A stretch of 64,000 nt of DNA from an uncultured Collinsella sp. Lineage in GTDB: Bacteria; Actinomycetota; Coriobacteriia; Coriobacteriales; Coriobacteriaceae. The DNA lies in NCBI GenBank assembly GCA_937937835.1, contig CALDBJ010000127.1:15867-79866 (forward strand), read 5' to 3'. Under the pieces are notes generated by a model. It saw only the letters and a list, made by a program, of their open reading frames with translations, searched no databases and had not been told where the DNA came from. Positions 36,254 through 44,947 of this stretch are shown here, one piece after another. The translations under genes and the position numbers were made by a program. The first letter of the stretch is position 1. Every line of letters starts with the position of its first letter.

Positions 36254-38458
36254 ATGGGTCCTCGCCAACGACAGGGACGCAGCCGTTCAAAGACGCATGC
36301 TCTGCCCATAATCCTGCTCTCGTTTTTGGGCTTTTTGCTTATCGCGGGCGTGGCATTTGGCATCGGCATGGTCGGCAACGTCAACCGCTGGCTGTCCGAT
36401 CTGCCCGACTACACCGACGCCAACGCGTATCTGGTGAGCGAGCCCACCGAGATCGTCGACTGCAACGGCAACAAGATCGCGAGCTTCTACACGCAAAACC
36501 GCAAGTCCATCACCAAGGACGAGGTCTCCCCCTACGTGCTGCAGGGCACCGTTGACGTCGAGGACGAGCGCTTCTACGAGCACGGCGGTATCGACCTGTG
36601 GGGTATCGCGCGTGCTGCGGTGGCAACCCTCGGCGGCGGGCACGAAGGCGCCTCGACTATCACCCAGCAGCTGGTGCGCAACACCATTCTGCAGGAGGAG
36701 CAGTTCGACTCGACCATCGAGCGTAAGGTGCGCGAGGCCTACATCGCCATCAAGATGGAGGACATGTACTCCAAAGACGAGATCCTCATGATGTACCTCA
36801 ACACTATCTATTACGGTCACGGCGCCTACGGTATTGAGGCCGCCGCCGAGACCTACCTGTCCAAGAGCGCCGCAGACCTCACCCTGAGCGAGGCCGCGCT
36901 GTTGATCGGCCTTCCCAACTCGCCCTCGCAGTACGACCCCACGGTCAACCCCGACCTGGCGCTGTCCCGTCGCAACAAGGTCCTCGACAACATGCTGCGC
37001 CTGGGCCACATTACGCAGGAGGAGCACGATGCCGCACAGGCCGAGCCCATCACCCTCAACGTGACCGAAATCTCGGGCAGCGGCGTTGACGTATACTCGC
37101 AGCCCTACTTTGTCGCCTATGTTAAGCAGCTGCTGGAGCAGGAGTTCTCGACCGACGTGCTCTTTAAGGGCGGCCTGACCGTCAAGACCACCATCGACCC
37201 CACGATGCAGCAGGTGGCAGAGAATGCCGTTCGCGAGCAGCTCGACACGCTCTCGCTCGACGGCCTGGACATGGGCATGGTCGTCGTCGACCCCAAGACC
37301 GGCTACATCAAGTGCATGGTGGGCGGCTACGATTACAACGCCGACGAGAACCACGTAAACCATGCCACGGCCAAGCGTCCCGTCGGCTCCACCTTTAAGG
37401 CCTTTACGCTGGCAACTGCCATCCAAAACGGCATGAACCCCAACGTCACCCTCAACTGCAACTCGCCGCTCAAGGCCAAGGGCACCACGACCGAGGTCCA
37501 AAACTACGCCAACCATAGCTATGGCAACATCACGCTTAAGCAGGCGACGGCATACTCCTCCAACACCGGCTACATCCAGGTGGCGGAAGCCGTCGGCAAC
37601 AGCAAGATCATCTCGCTCGTCAAAAAGCTCGGCATCGATCCCGCCAAGGACAACATCGAGGACGTTCCCGTCATGACCCTCGGCACCGGCTCGATCTCGC
37701 CGCTCGAGATGGCCGCCGCCTACGCGACGTTTGCCAACGGCGGCTACTATCGCCAGCCGATCGCCATCACCGAGATTGACTCTCGTACCGGTTCGGTGCT
37801 GTACCAGCACACCGACAATCCCTCACAGGTACTTACCGAGGGCGAGGCCGCCGCGGTCACCGATGTTCTGTCCGGCGTCATGAAGGGCGGCGGTACGGGT
37901 GCTGCCGGCGCCCTGAGCGTCGACCAGCCCTATGCCGGCAAGACGGGCACCACCGACAACACCACCAACCTGTGGTTCTGCGGCTATACCCCGCAGCTGG
38001 CGTGCGCCCTGTGGACCGGCTATTCCGCGGGCGAGATTCCCATCCAAAAATACGGCACAGACCTGCTGGGCGACAGCACCAACCTGCCTGTCTTTAAGCG
38101 GTTTATGAACACCGTTCTGACCGGTACCGAGCGCGAGGAGTTTGCGACCGGAACGGCGCCCACCTACAAGAACAACAGCGTCTGGAAGTTCTACGGCACC
38201 AACAACACCAAGAAGACGGAGAACGACGACAAGGACGAGAACGAGGACGAAGAGGAAACCACCACAACGACTACCACGACGACCACGACCACCGAGACCA
38301 CGGGCGGCGACACCACCGGCGGCACCGGTACGACCGGTGGCTCGACGGGCGGCTCCACTGGTGGTTCGACCGGCGGCGATGGCGGCACGCCTACGCCTAC
38401 GCCTACGCCTACACCCACTCCCGACCCCTCGCCCACGCCTGACGATACGGTTGGCTAG
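36254..38458 (+). CDS. Class A penicillin-binding protein (PBP1A type)
   Basis: This bifunctional cell-wall synthase has 734 residues: a cytoplasmic basic start, one membrane helix (about 18-40), a GT51 glycosyltransferase domain with the catalytic Glu103 in VEDERFYEHGG, and a transpeptidase domain. The transpeptidase carries Ser379-x-x-Lys382 (GSTFK), YSSNTGY and the Lys563-Thr-Gly triad. The tail from about residue 650 is extreme: an acidic run of Asp and Glu, an unbroken run of twelve Thr, Gly-Ser-Thr repeats, then (Thr-Pro) repeats. GGAGG lies 7 bases before the start; an upstream in-frame ATG (36131) lacks such a site and would lie in the promoter region. Confidence 0.93.
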   Translation: MGPRQRQGRSRSKTHALPIILLSFLGFLLIAGVAFGIGMVGNVNRWLSDLPDYTDANAYLVSEPTEIVDCNGNKIASFYTQNRKSITKDEVSPYVLQGTVDVEDERFYEHGGIDLWGIARAAVATLGGGHEGASTITQQLVRNTILQEEQFDSTIERKVREAYIAIKMEDMYSKDEILMMYLNTIYYGHGAYGIEAAAETYLSKSAADLTLSEAALLIGLPNSPSQYDPTVNPDLALSRRNKVLDNMLRLGHITQEEHDAAQAEPITLNVTEISGSGVDVYSQPYFVAYVKQLLEQEFSTDVLFKGGLTVKTTIDPTMQQVAENAVREQLDTLSLDGLDMGMVVVDPKTGYIKCMVGGYDYNADENHVNHATAKRPVGSTFKAFTLATAIQNGMNPNVTLNCNSPLKAKGTTTEVQNYANHSYGNITLKQATAYSSNTGYIQVAEAVGNSKIISLVKKLGIDPAKDNIEDVPVMTLGTGSISPLEMAAAYATFANGGYYRQPIAITEIDSRTGSVLYQHTDNPSQVLTEGEAAAVTDVLSGVMKGGGTGAAGALSVDQPYAGKTGTTDNTTNLWFCGYTPQLACALWTGYSAGEIPIQKYGTDLLGDSTNLPVFKRFMNTVLTGTEREEFATGTAPTYKNNSVWKFYGTNNTKKTENDDKDENEDEEETTTTTTTTTTTTETTGGDTTGGTGTTGGSTGGSTGGSTGGDGGTPTPTPTPTPTPDPSPTPDDTVG

Positions 38459-38481
38459 AAATTCATCCGGCCATTAGCAAC

Positions 38482-38524
38482 AAGGCCCCCGAGCAGCTTA
38501 TTAAAGTGCTCGGGGGCCTTTTAG
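38482..38524 (+). terminator. Intrinsic terminator of the PBP gene
   Basis: AAGGCCCCCGAGCA/TGCTCGGGGGCCTT form a 14-bp stem with an 11-base loop followed by TTTTAG. Confidence 0.9.
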
Positions 38525-38568
38525 TTTAAAGCGACCTGGTGGACGGCCTTTATACCGGCAAACAATAT

Positions 38569-38598
38569 AGGGGGTACCGACCAACGTCGATACCCCCT
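38569..38598 (-). terminator. Hairpin downstream of argR
   Basis: AGGGGGTA/TACCCCCT perfect 8-bp stem with a 14-base loop, about 50 bases after the argR stop. The minus-strand sequence after it (TATTG) is only weakly T-rich. Confidence 0.6.
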
Positions 38599-38647
38599 TA
38601 CAAGCCACCATGTCACGCACACAGTGCCGAGCGCACGACCCGCACGC

Positions 38648-39085
38648 CTACTTGCGAGAATTGCTCAGCTTATTGATCAGCGCCTCAAGACGCTCGCCGT
38701 CCTCGGCCGTCTGGGCAATAACCAAAATCGTATCGTTGCCGGCAAGCGAGCCAAGCACATCGGGCAACTCTGCCGCATCAACGGCGGCGGCGATGCCGGA
38801 AGCCGTACCAGGCTGAGCCTTGATCATAACCAGATTATCGGTGCGCAGAACGCCCGTTACGAGCTCGGAAACCATACGCTGCAGGTGCAGGTCCTCTGCC
38901 AGAACATAGATACCCTCGGGGAGCTTACGCAGCCCCATATCGGCAATATCGCGAGAGACAGTCGCCTGCGTGCAATCAAAGCCCATAGCGCGGAGCTCAT
39001 CGACCAGCACGCGCTGCGTGCGGACGTCCTTATTGCGCACAATATCTCTAATGGCATCCTGGCGCCCATTGCGTTTTTTAGCCAT
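38648..39085 (-). CDS. argR: Arginine repressor ArgR/AhrC
   Basis: ArgR is a hexameric arginine-sensing regulator of arginine biosynthesis and catabolism. The 145-residue product has an N-terminal winged helix (RDIVRNKDVRTQRVLVDELRA, CTQATVSRDIADMGLRKL) and a C-terminal oligomerisation and arginine-binding domain with the family motif GTASGIAAAVDA and then GNDTILVIAQT. The start MAKKRNGRQ follows AGAGAGGGTT. No arginine genes adjoin it, so it controls sites elsewhere. Confidence 0.94.
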   Translation of the reverse strand: MAKKRNGRQDAIRDIVRNKDVRTQRVLVDELRAMGFDCTQATVSRDIADMGLRKLPEGIYVLAEDLHLQRMVSELVTGVLRTDNLVMIKAQPGTASGIAAAVDAAELPDVLGSLAGNDTILVIAQTAEDGERLEALINKLSNSRK

Positions 39086-39173
39086 ACAAACCCTCTCTCC
39101 AAAAGATGGCGGAGACAATCAATCAGTGACTGAATAGTTTAACGCTATTTGAAGGCTTTTGTGTATAAGAACG

Positions 39174-39211
39174 CATTTCGAAACAATTCTATGCAAATTT
39201 GTTTCGAAATG
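39174..39211. promoter_or_regulatory. Perfect 13-bp inverted repeat upstream of argR
   Basis: CATTTCGAAACAA and TTGTTTCGAAATG flank a 12-base spacer in AT-rich DNA between argR (88 bases away) and the end of the glycosyltransferase gene. There is no T-run on either side. It might be an operator or a cruciform. It does not match the typical ARG box (TGAATAATTATTCA) closely. Confidence 0.5.
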
Positions 39212-39217
39212 AGCCGT

Positions 39218-40258
39218 TTAGGCGGTTTTTGCGCCCGTCCGGTTAAGAAAAGCTGCCAGATGCGTACACATCACGCAGCGCGCGGGCTTGGCGCTGGCGA
39301 TCGGCCCAAACAACAAACCAAGTCCCCGATGGTTATCCTTGAGCGCGGCGACCATCTGACGGGTTCGAGGCGCCTCGAGCATATCACGCATGCGGGCGGA
39401 ACGCTCGATTGACGACACTCCATGCGGGCTAAGACACAAATTCTCGATGCAGGCGACCAGTCCGGCAAAGTAGAACTTTTGGCTTGCCAGCTTGAGCCGA
39501 CCACCGCTATCTGCTTCCGAGAGTGAGTCCGCAAGCTCGTCGAGCGCTCGAGTGTCATCGGATATCCTGGCATACATGGTGGGATCAAAGGCATCTGTAA
39601 GCTTAGGTGCCACCGCGTGGAAACAAGCGTCGCCGCAGCCGGACACGAATCGTGCCTGCGAGAGCGCATAAGCCATAAACTCAACCGTACGGTACGCCTT
39701 GCCGCGCGACAGGCATGCCTCAAACAGCGGACGGCTATACATCACGCCAGAGGTCTGAGCGACTAGGCCGCCCAAAATAAACTGGGGCAGCCCAGTCACC
39801 ATAGAAGACTCGTCTTCTATGGCAATAGAGGCAGCATCCAAGACGCGCGAATGGCGTTCTCGATGTGCATCATAGCGGTCGAGCGACACCGTGGGGAACA
39901 CTATGTCTGCCGCAGTATCGCACGCGATATCGACCATCTTGGAAAGGGACTGCGGAGCAAACCACTCATCGGCGTTCATAGCGATGATTTGAGAGCCGCG
40001 CGAGACAGCAAAACCGGCACGAAGGCAAGCGCCGCGCTTCGCGTCCTCGACGTCAATCAAATCAATATGGATGTCCCTGTCGGCAGCAACTTGAAGCGAA
40101 TGGCGCACACCGGGCGCAGCATCGCGGCAAACAACGACAATCTGCAAATCGTAGAGGTCTTGGTTCTGGATACTCTCGAGCGCACGCATCGCATAGCTGG
40201 GCGAACCTTCTACCACAAGGATCACCGAAAGTCGCGGATGCGAGCCACGTCGAACCAA
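39218..40258 (-). CDS. Family 2 glycosyltransferase-like protein
   Basis: The 346-residue product has a GT-A fold start (RLSVILVVEGSPSYAMRALESIQNQDLYDLQIVVV), a glycine/charged block with the acidic motif NADEW in place of DxD, and C-terminal helices without membrane segments. GT2 enzymes transfer sugars from nucleotide donors to glycans, lipids or wall polymers; acceptor and donor are unknown here. The start is probably TTG at 40258. It stands alone between argR and truA. Confidence 0.75.
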   Translation of the reverse strand: MVRRGSHPRLSVILVVEGSPSYAMRALESIQNQDLYDLQIVVVCRDAAPGVRHSLQVAADRDIHIDLIDVEDAKRGACLRAGFAVSRGSQIIAMNADEWFAPQSLSKMVDIACDTAADIVFPTVSLDRYDAHRERHSRVLDAASIAIEDESSMVTGLPQFILGGLVAQTSGVMYSRPLFEACLSRGKAYRTVEFMAYALSQARFVSGCGDACFHAVAPKLTDAFDPTMYARISDDTRALDELADSLSEADSGGRLKLASQKFYFAGLVACIENLCLSPHGVSSIERSARMRDMLEAPRTRQMVAALKDNHRGLGLLFGPIASAKPARCVMCTHLAAFLNRTGAKTA

Positions 40259-40419
40259 GTTATCCGTCCTCTCGACAGCAATGAATCAAACCGTGGTTCA
40301 TGGTACACCCCGGCAATAAAAGCAATGAGACACCGGTTGTATTGCACGCCAAGAACAGATGTTGCACACGCGCAGCCCACAGATAATGGGTGTCGACGCA
40401 CGACGCGTCGAGCCCTCCC

Positions 40420-41244
40420 CTAGTCGAGCACGACGAGCTCGGCGGGATCGTAATCCACGCCCATAAACGTAAGGCCGCAGGCAGGAGCCGTGGGGCCCGC
40501 AGCGGTACGGTCGCAAGCATCGATGACCTCGCGCATCCACTCGGGTTCACGGCGATGCATGCCAATCGCGACAAGCGTGCCAACGATCGTACGGACCATC
40601 GAATGCAGAAACGCATTGCCCTCGATGGTAAACGTCAGGATGTCCTCGCCAAACGCAACCTCATGGCCAAACTCGGCGCGCATTACGCAGCGGTGCGTAG
40701 GTTTGCCCACGGCAGAAGCAACCTTGCAAAAGCTTTTAAAGTCCTGCTCGCCCAGCAGCGCGGGGCAGGCAGCAGACATAGCCTCAACATCCAAGGGATA
40801 GCGATGCCACCACACCGCACCGCGGGACAGCACGGGGCGCGCATCTCGATCGGCAATACGGTACGTATACGTACGGGAACGCGCGTCAAAACGTGCAGAA
40901 AAGCCTTTACGGGCCTTGTAGACCTCGTTGATGGCGATATCTTTGGGCAGCAGGGCATCCATAGCCCGCAGCCACCTACGGCGCGTTAGGGCGAGCTCAG
41001 CGTCCGTTACGGGCACGCTGATGTACTGAGCCACGGCATGCACGCCGGCATCGGTGCGACCCGCGCACGTCAGATCGATCGGACGGCGAAGCAGCGTCTC
41101 GATGGCTCGACGCAGCTCACCCGCAACCGTCGTCTGTCCCGGCTGCTCGGCAAAGCCGCTATAGGACGAGCCATCGTATGCCACGCGGAAAACGAGCGTG
41201 GCATCGAGCTCTGGAATCGAATTGAAATCAGACGGCGCGGTCAT
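40420..41244 (-). CDS. truA: tRNA pseudouridine(38-40) synthase
   Basis: TruA makes pseudouridine at positions 38-40 of tRNA anticodon arms. The 274-residue product has the catalytic aspartate in AGRTDAGVHA, VAYDGSSYSGFAEQPG at the N-terminus, RTYTYRI, and NAFLHSMVRTIVG near the C-terminus. It lies after rplQ, separated by a terminator, the usual position for truA. The start MTAPSDF follows GGGAG. Confidence 0.95.
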   Translation of the reverse strand: MTAPSDFNSIPELDATLVFRVAYDGSSYSGFAEQPGQTTVAGELRRAIETLLRRPIDLTCAGRTDAGVHAVAQYISVPVTDAELALTRRRWLRAMDALLPKDIAINEVYKARKGFSARFDARSRTYTYRIADRDARPVLSRGAVWWHRYPLDVEAMSAACPALLGEQDFKSFCKVASAVGKPTHRCVMRAEFGHEVAFGEDILTFTIEGNAFLHSMVRTIVGTLVAIGMHRREPEWMREVIDACDRTAAGPTAPACGLTFMGVDYDPAELVVLD

Positions 41245-41280
41245 GGGCGCTCCCAACAAACAGGCAATGGCATTTCGACA

Positions 41281-41310
41281 AAAAAAGAGGGGTACGCGAA
41301 CGTACCCCTC
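41281..41310 (-). terminator. Intrinsic terminator of the ribosomal protein operon
   Basis: GAGGGGTACG/CGTACCCCTC with a 4-base loop, followed on the minus strand by TTTTTTTG, 27 bases after the rplQ stop. Confidence 0.92.
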
Positions 41311-41336
41311 GAATATAGCCTATGCAGACGGATTGT

Positions 41337-41804
41337 CTACTCAGCGGTCTCCTCAGCAGGAGCCTCCTCGGCAGCCTCGACCTTCTTGGGAGCAGCGGCC
41401 TTCTTGGGGGCCGGAGCAGCCTTCTTGGCCTTAGGCGTGCAAGGCTCGGTGACGAGCTCCATGATAACGATGGGAGCGTTGTCGCCCTTGCGGTTACCGA
41501 GCTTCATGATGCGGGTATAACCGCCGTTGCGATCCTGCCACATACCCTGGGCAGCCTTGTCGAAGATCTCGGCAACGAGCTGCTTATCGCCGAGCTTGGC
41601 GATAGCCAGACGACGAGAGTGCAGGTCGCCCTTCTTGGCCCAAGTGATGATCGGATCGACGACCGAACGCAGCGCCTTAGCGCGGGTCTCGGTGGTCTTG
41701 ATGCGGTCGTTCTCGAAGAGGGCCTTAGCAAGGCTCTTCTTCATGGCCTTGGTGTGGCTCGCATCGGTGCCGAGCTTCAGGCCCTTCTTAACGTTGTGAC
41801 GCAT
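41337..41804 (-). CDS. rplQ: 50S ribosomal protein L17 with Ala/Lys tail
   Basis: Residues 1-118 match L17 (MRHNVKKGLKLGTDASHTKAM, split at the normal N-terminus; NGGYTRIMKLGNRKGDNAPI). The remaining about 37 residues are Lys/Ala/Pro-rich and end in EEAPAEETAE. L17 lines the tunnel exit region. It is the last gene of the operon, 30 bases after rpoA, with a terminator following. Confidence 0.96.
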   Translation of the reverse strand: MRHNVKKGLKLGTDASHTKAMKKSLAKALFENDRIKTTETRAKALRSVVDPIITWAKKGDLHSRRLAIAKLGDKQLVAEIFDKAAQGMWQDRNGGYTRIMKLGNRKGDNAPIVIMELVTEPCTPKAKKAAPAPKKAAAPKKVEAAEEAPAEETAE

Positions 41805-41834
41805 GGTCTAGTTTCTCCTCAAATATGCGAAGCA

Positions 41835-42776
41835 TTAAGCCTTCAGGCTCAGGCCCATGGACTCAAGCTTGTCCTTCACTTCCTCGATCGACTTAACACC
41901 GAAGTTACGGATGTTGAGCAGATCGTTCTCCGAGAACTCAACGAGCTGACGGACCGAGTGAATGCTGGCGCGCTTAAGGCAGTTGTAGGAACGGACGGAA
42001 AGGTCCAGATCCTCGATCTGCTTGTCCAGCTCGGCGTTGTCGTTGGTGACCTCGGGAGCGAAGATCGAAGCCTCCTCCTCGACCTCGGGGGTCTCGGCAA
42101 GGTTCATAAAGGCGGCCATATGCTGGTTGATGATATTGGCAGCCTGGACCACGGCGTCGCGCGGGGCGATGGAGCCGTTGGTCTCGATCTCGAGGACAAG
42201 GCGGTCGTAGTCGGTGTGCTGACCGACACGGCAAGCCTCAACGAGCTTGGCGCAACGGGAAACCGGCGAGTACAGCGAGTCGACGTGGATCACACCGATG
42301 GGATCGTTGTCGCGCTTGTTGGCCTCGCCAGAAACATAGCCGCGGCCATAGCCGATGCGCATGCTCATGGTGAGATGGCCACCCTCGGTGAGCGTAGCAA
42401 TGTGCTGCTCGGGGTTGACCAGCTCAAACTCGGACGGAATAAAGAAGTCCGCACCGGTGACCTCGCAGGGGCCGTCAACCGAGATGGTGGCGGTCGCCTC
42501 GTCGGTCGTGCCGAGAGCCCTGAAGACAAGACCCTTGACATTCAGGACGATGTCGGTGACATCCTCGACCATGTTAGGGATGGTCATGAACTCGTGCTGC
42601 GCACCATCGATCTGAATAGCCTCGACGGCGGCACCCTCGAGCGAGGACAGAAGAACGCGACGAAGGGAGTTACCCAGCGTATCGCCGTAACCACGCTCGA
42701 GCGGCTCGACGGAGACACGAGCAGACGTCTCGTTGATCTCTTCGACCTGAACCTGAGGCCTAATGAATTCTGACAT
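41835..42776 (-). CDS. rpoA: RNA polymerase alpha subunit
   Basis: The 313-residue product has the dimerising N-terminal domain (SARVSVEPLERGYGDTLGNS...LRRVLLSS) and the C-terminal domain with helix-hairpin-helix (VRQLVEFSENDLLNIRNFG) that contacts UP elements and activators. Length is normal. It is in the usual order rpsD-rpoA-rplQ. Confidence 0.97.
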   Translation of the reverse strand: MSEFIRPQVQVEEINETSARVSVEPLERGYGDTLGNSLRRVLLSSLEGAAVEAIQIDGAQHEFMTIPNMVEDVTDIVLNVKGLVFRALGTTDEATATISVDGPCEVTGADFFIPSEFELVNPEQHIATLTEGGHLTMSMRIGYGRGYVSGEANKRDNDPIGVIHVDSLYSPVSRCAKLVEACRVGQHTDYDRLVLEIETNGSIAPRDAVVQAANIINQHMAAFMNLAETPEVEEEASIFAPEVTNDNAELDKQIEDLDLSVRSYNCLKRASIHSVRQLVEFSENDLLNIRNFGVKSIEEVKDKLESMGLSLKA

Positions 42777-42808
42777 GTATTACCTCCAGCCTCAGCAGCC
42801 CGGATGGA

Positions 42809-43405
42809 CTACTTAGAGTAGAGCTCGACGATGAGCTGCTCGTTGATATCACCGCTGATCTGCTCACGCGTCGGCAGAGCGAGCACGTTACCAGACAGCT
42901 TCTCGATATCGACCTCGAGCCAGCCAGGGACCTCAAAGCGCTCGGAGGAAATCAGGGCCTCCTTGATGGGGAGGAGGTCACGGAACTTCTCGCCGACAGC
43001 GACGACGTCGCCGGCCTTGACGCGGTAGGACGGGATGTCCACGCGCTTGCCGTTCACGGTGAAGTGACCGTGACGGACGGACTGACGAGCCTCTTTGCGG
43101 GTGCGGGCGAAGCCAAGACGGAAGACGACGTTGTCGAGGCGAGACTCAAGAATGATCATGAGGTTCTCACCGGTGACGCCGTTCATCTTACGGGCCTTGT
43201 TGAAGTAGCCGTGGAACTGCTTCTCCAGAACGCCATAGATGAACTTGACCTTCTGCTTCTCGCGCAGCTGCATGCCGTACTCAGATTCCTTGCGACGGCG
43301 CTTGGGCTGACGGATAGATTCCTTCTTGCTGCTGTAACCGAGCTCAGCGGGATCGATCCCGAGCTGACGGCAGCGCTTAAGAACAGGAGTCCTGTCGATT
43401 GCCAT
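42809..43405 (-). CDS. rpsD: 30S ribosomal protein S4
   Basis: S4 starts 30S assembly by binding 16S rRNA. The 198-residue product has an S4 RNA-binding domain (VVFRLGFARTRKEARQSVRHGH). It has only one cysteine near the N-terminus, so it is the zinc-free form. It lies 19 bases after rpsK. Confidence 0.97.
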   Translation of the reverse strand: MAIDRTPVLKRCRQLGIDPAELGYSSKKESIRQPKRRRKESEYGMQLREKQKVKFIYGVLEKQFHGYFNKARKMNGVTGENLMIILESRLDNVVFRLGFARTRKEARQSVRHGHFTVNGKRVDIPSYRVKAGDVVAVGEKFRDLLPIKEALISSERFEVPGWLEVDIEKLSGNVLALPTREQISGDINEQLIVELYSK

Positions 43406-43424
43406 ATTGATACGATCCTTTCAG

Positions 43425-43829
43425 TTACACGCGGCGACGCTTCTTGGGGCGGCAGCCGTTGTGCGGAATGGGGGTCTTGTCCTGGATGCTCGAGACCTCG
43501 AGGCCAGCAGCCTGGAGGGAGCGGATGGCGGTCTCACGACCGGAGCCGGGGCCCTTGACGAAGACGGAAACCTTCTTCATACCGTGCTCCATGGCCTGCT
43601 TGGCAGCAGCCTCGGCAGCCATCTGGGCAGCGAACGGCGTGGACTTACGGGAGCCCTTGAAGCCCACCTGGCCAGCCGACTTCCAGGAAATGACGTTGCC
43701 CTGGGGATCGGTGATCGAAACGATCGTGTTGTTGAACGTAGAACGAATGTGAGCCTGGCCCACGGAAATGTTCTTACGGTCCGCGCGCTTCAGACGGGCA
43801 GCGCGAACGTTCTTCTTAGCAGTAGCCAT
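43425..43829 (-). CDS. rpsK: 30S ribosomal protein S11
   Basis: The 134-residue product has the S11 motifs [20 protein letters not shown] and [20 protein letters not shown], with the basic end [10 protein letters not shown]11 forms the platform of the small subunit. It lies 14 bases after rpsM. Confidence 0.97.
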   Translation of the reverse strand: MATAKKNVRAARLKRADRKNISVGQAHIRSTFNNTIVSITDPQGNVISWKSAGQVGFKGSRKSTPFAAQMAAEAAAKQAMEHGMKKVSVFVKGPGSGRETAIRSLQAAGLEVSSIQDKTPIPHNGCRPKKRRRV

Positions 43830-43843
43830 CTATCTAGCGCTCC

Positions 43844-44218
43844 TTATTTCTTCTTCTTAGCACCGATCTGACGCTTCGGGCCCTTGCGGGTACGAGCGTT
43901 AGTGTGGGTGCGCTGGCCGCGGACCGGGAGGCCCTTGCGGTGACGAAGGCCGCGGTTGCAGCCGATGTCCATAAGGCGCTTGACGTTCTGGTTGCGCTCA
44001 CGGCGGAGGTCGCCCTCAACCATGATCTGGTTCTTATCGATATAATCGCGGATGGCGTTAACCTCATCCTCGGTGAGGTCCTTAACGCGTGTATCCACGT
44101 TAACGTTGCACTCGACGCAAATCTTCGTCGCAGTGGTGCGGCCGATGCCGTAAATGTAGGTCAGACCGATCTCAACGCGCTTCTCACGCGGGAGGTCGAC
44201 ACCATTAATACGGGCCAA
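43844..44218 (-). CDS. rpsM: 30S ribosomal protein S13
   Basis: The 124-residue product begins [21 protein letters not shown] and ends in the basic tail that reaches the P-site tRNA ([16 protein letters not shown]). It shows the S13 motif [13 protein letters not shown]. It lies 14 bases after rpmJ. Confidence 0.97.
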   Translation of the reverse strand: MARINGVDLPREKRVEIGLTYIYGIGRTTATKICVECNVNVDTRVKDLTEDEVNAIRDYIDKNQIMVEGDLRRERNQNVKRLMDIGCNRGLRHRKGLPVRGQRTHTNARTRKGPKRQIGAKKKK

Positions 44219-44232
44219 CGTAGTCTCCTCTC

Positions 44233-44346
44233 TTAACCCTGACGCTGCTTATGACGGGGGTTCTCGCAAATGACGAGGACCTTGCCATGGCGCCTAATGA
44301 TTTTGCACTTATCGCACATCTTCTTGACCGAAGGACGTACCTTCAT
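44233..44346 (-). CDS. rpmJ: 50S ribosomal protein L36
   Basis: The 37-residue product begins [19 protein letters not shown] and has the zinc ligands CDKC, a Cys and the final His ([12 protein letters not shown]). It is the smallest ribosomal protein. AAGGAA precedes the ATG. It is separated from infA by 150 bases, a gap that shows no gene. Confidence 0.96.
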   Translation of the reverse strand: MKVRPSVKKMCDKCKIIRRHGKVLVICENPRHKQRQG

Positions 44347-44496
44347 CGTTCTTCCTTTCGGTAGCGCTCAAACTACTTCCCTACTATCTACTCGCCCAGC
44401 CGCAGGCGTTTAAAACTATGGCTGGTCTTCACACACAATCCGACCGTAGGTTGAGCTAAGCCTGCAGTCGGAAATGGAGTGCGTGTATGCGTGCCG

Positions 44497-44721
44497 CTAT
44501 TTGTAGCGATAGGTGATGCGGCCGCGGGTCAGGTCGTACGGGGAAAGCTCCACGACAACCCTGTCACCGGGGAGAATACGGATGTAATTCATTCGGATCT
44601 TGCCAGAAATGTTGCACAGAACCGAATGACCGTTCTCGAGCTCGACCTTAAACATGGCGTTGGGCAACGGTTCCTTTACCGTACCCTCGAGCTCAATTGC
44701 GTCTTCCTTCTTCACAAGCAA
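44497..44721 (-). CDS. infA: Translation initiation factor IF-1
   Basis: IF-1 sits in the A site of the 30S subunit during initiation. The product has about 72-74 residues and is a single OB fold: [20 protein letters not shown], then [23 protein letters not shown]. The start is uncertain: TTG at 44721 (MLVKKED) or GTG at 44715 (MKKED); no ATG fits. A promoter-like sequence lies just upstream. Confidence 0.95.
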   Translation of the reverse strand: MLVKKEDAIELEGTVKEPLPNAMFKVELENGHSVLCNISGKIRMNYIRILPGDRVVVELSPYDLTRGRITYRYK

Positions 44722-44754
44722 TCATCTTTCTCTAGAAAACGACAGCGATTGAGT

Positions 44755-44783
44755 ATTCTACAACACGTATGCACGCATCGTAA
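44755..44783 (-). promoter_or_regulatory. Candidate promoter of infA
   Basis: On the minus strand TTACGA and TAGAAT are spaced 17 bp, 33 bases before infA. The 226-bp map-infA gap also contains a perfect palindrome TTACATTT-G-AAATGTAA (44820-44836) and a hairpin AAGGCAT/ATGCCTT (44880-44905) that may end the map transcript. So infA to rplQ may have its own promoter. Confidence 0.5.
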
Positions 44784-44947
44784 TAACTTCGTAATGGCTC
44801 CACAACTAAGTGGAACTTGTTACATTTGAAATGTAAAACAAAGCCGTTCTCTGATGCCCAAGATCGCCTTGAAATGAGAAGGCATAGACCTTGGGGTCAT
44901 GCCTTCGAAATTGAAAGGCGAGGTTGGGCGTCAGGGGGCGGCGACTT

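Noticed and set aside
39174..39211. ARG box for autoregulation of argR
   Set aside because: The palindrome lacks the TGAATAATTATTCA-type pattern, so it is listed only as an unknown inverted repeat.
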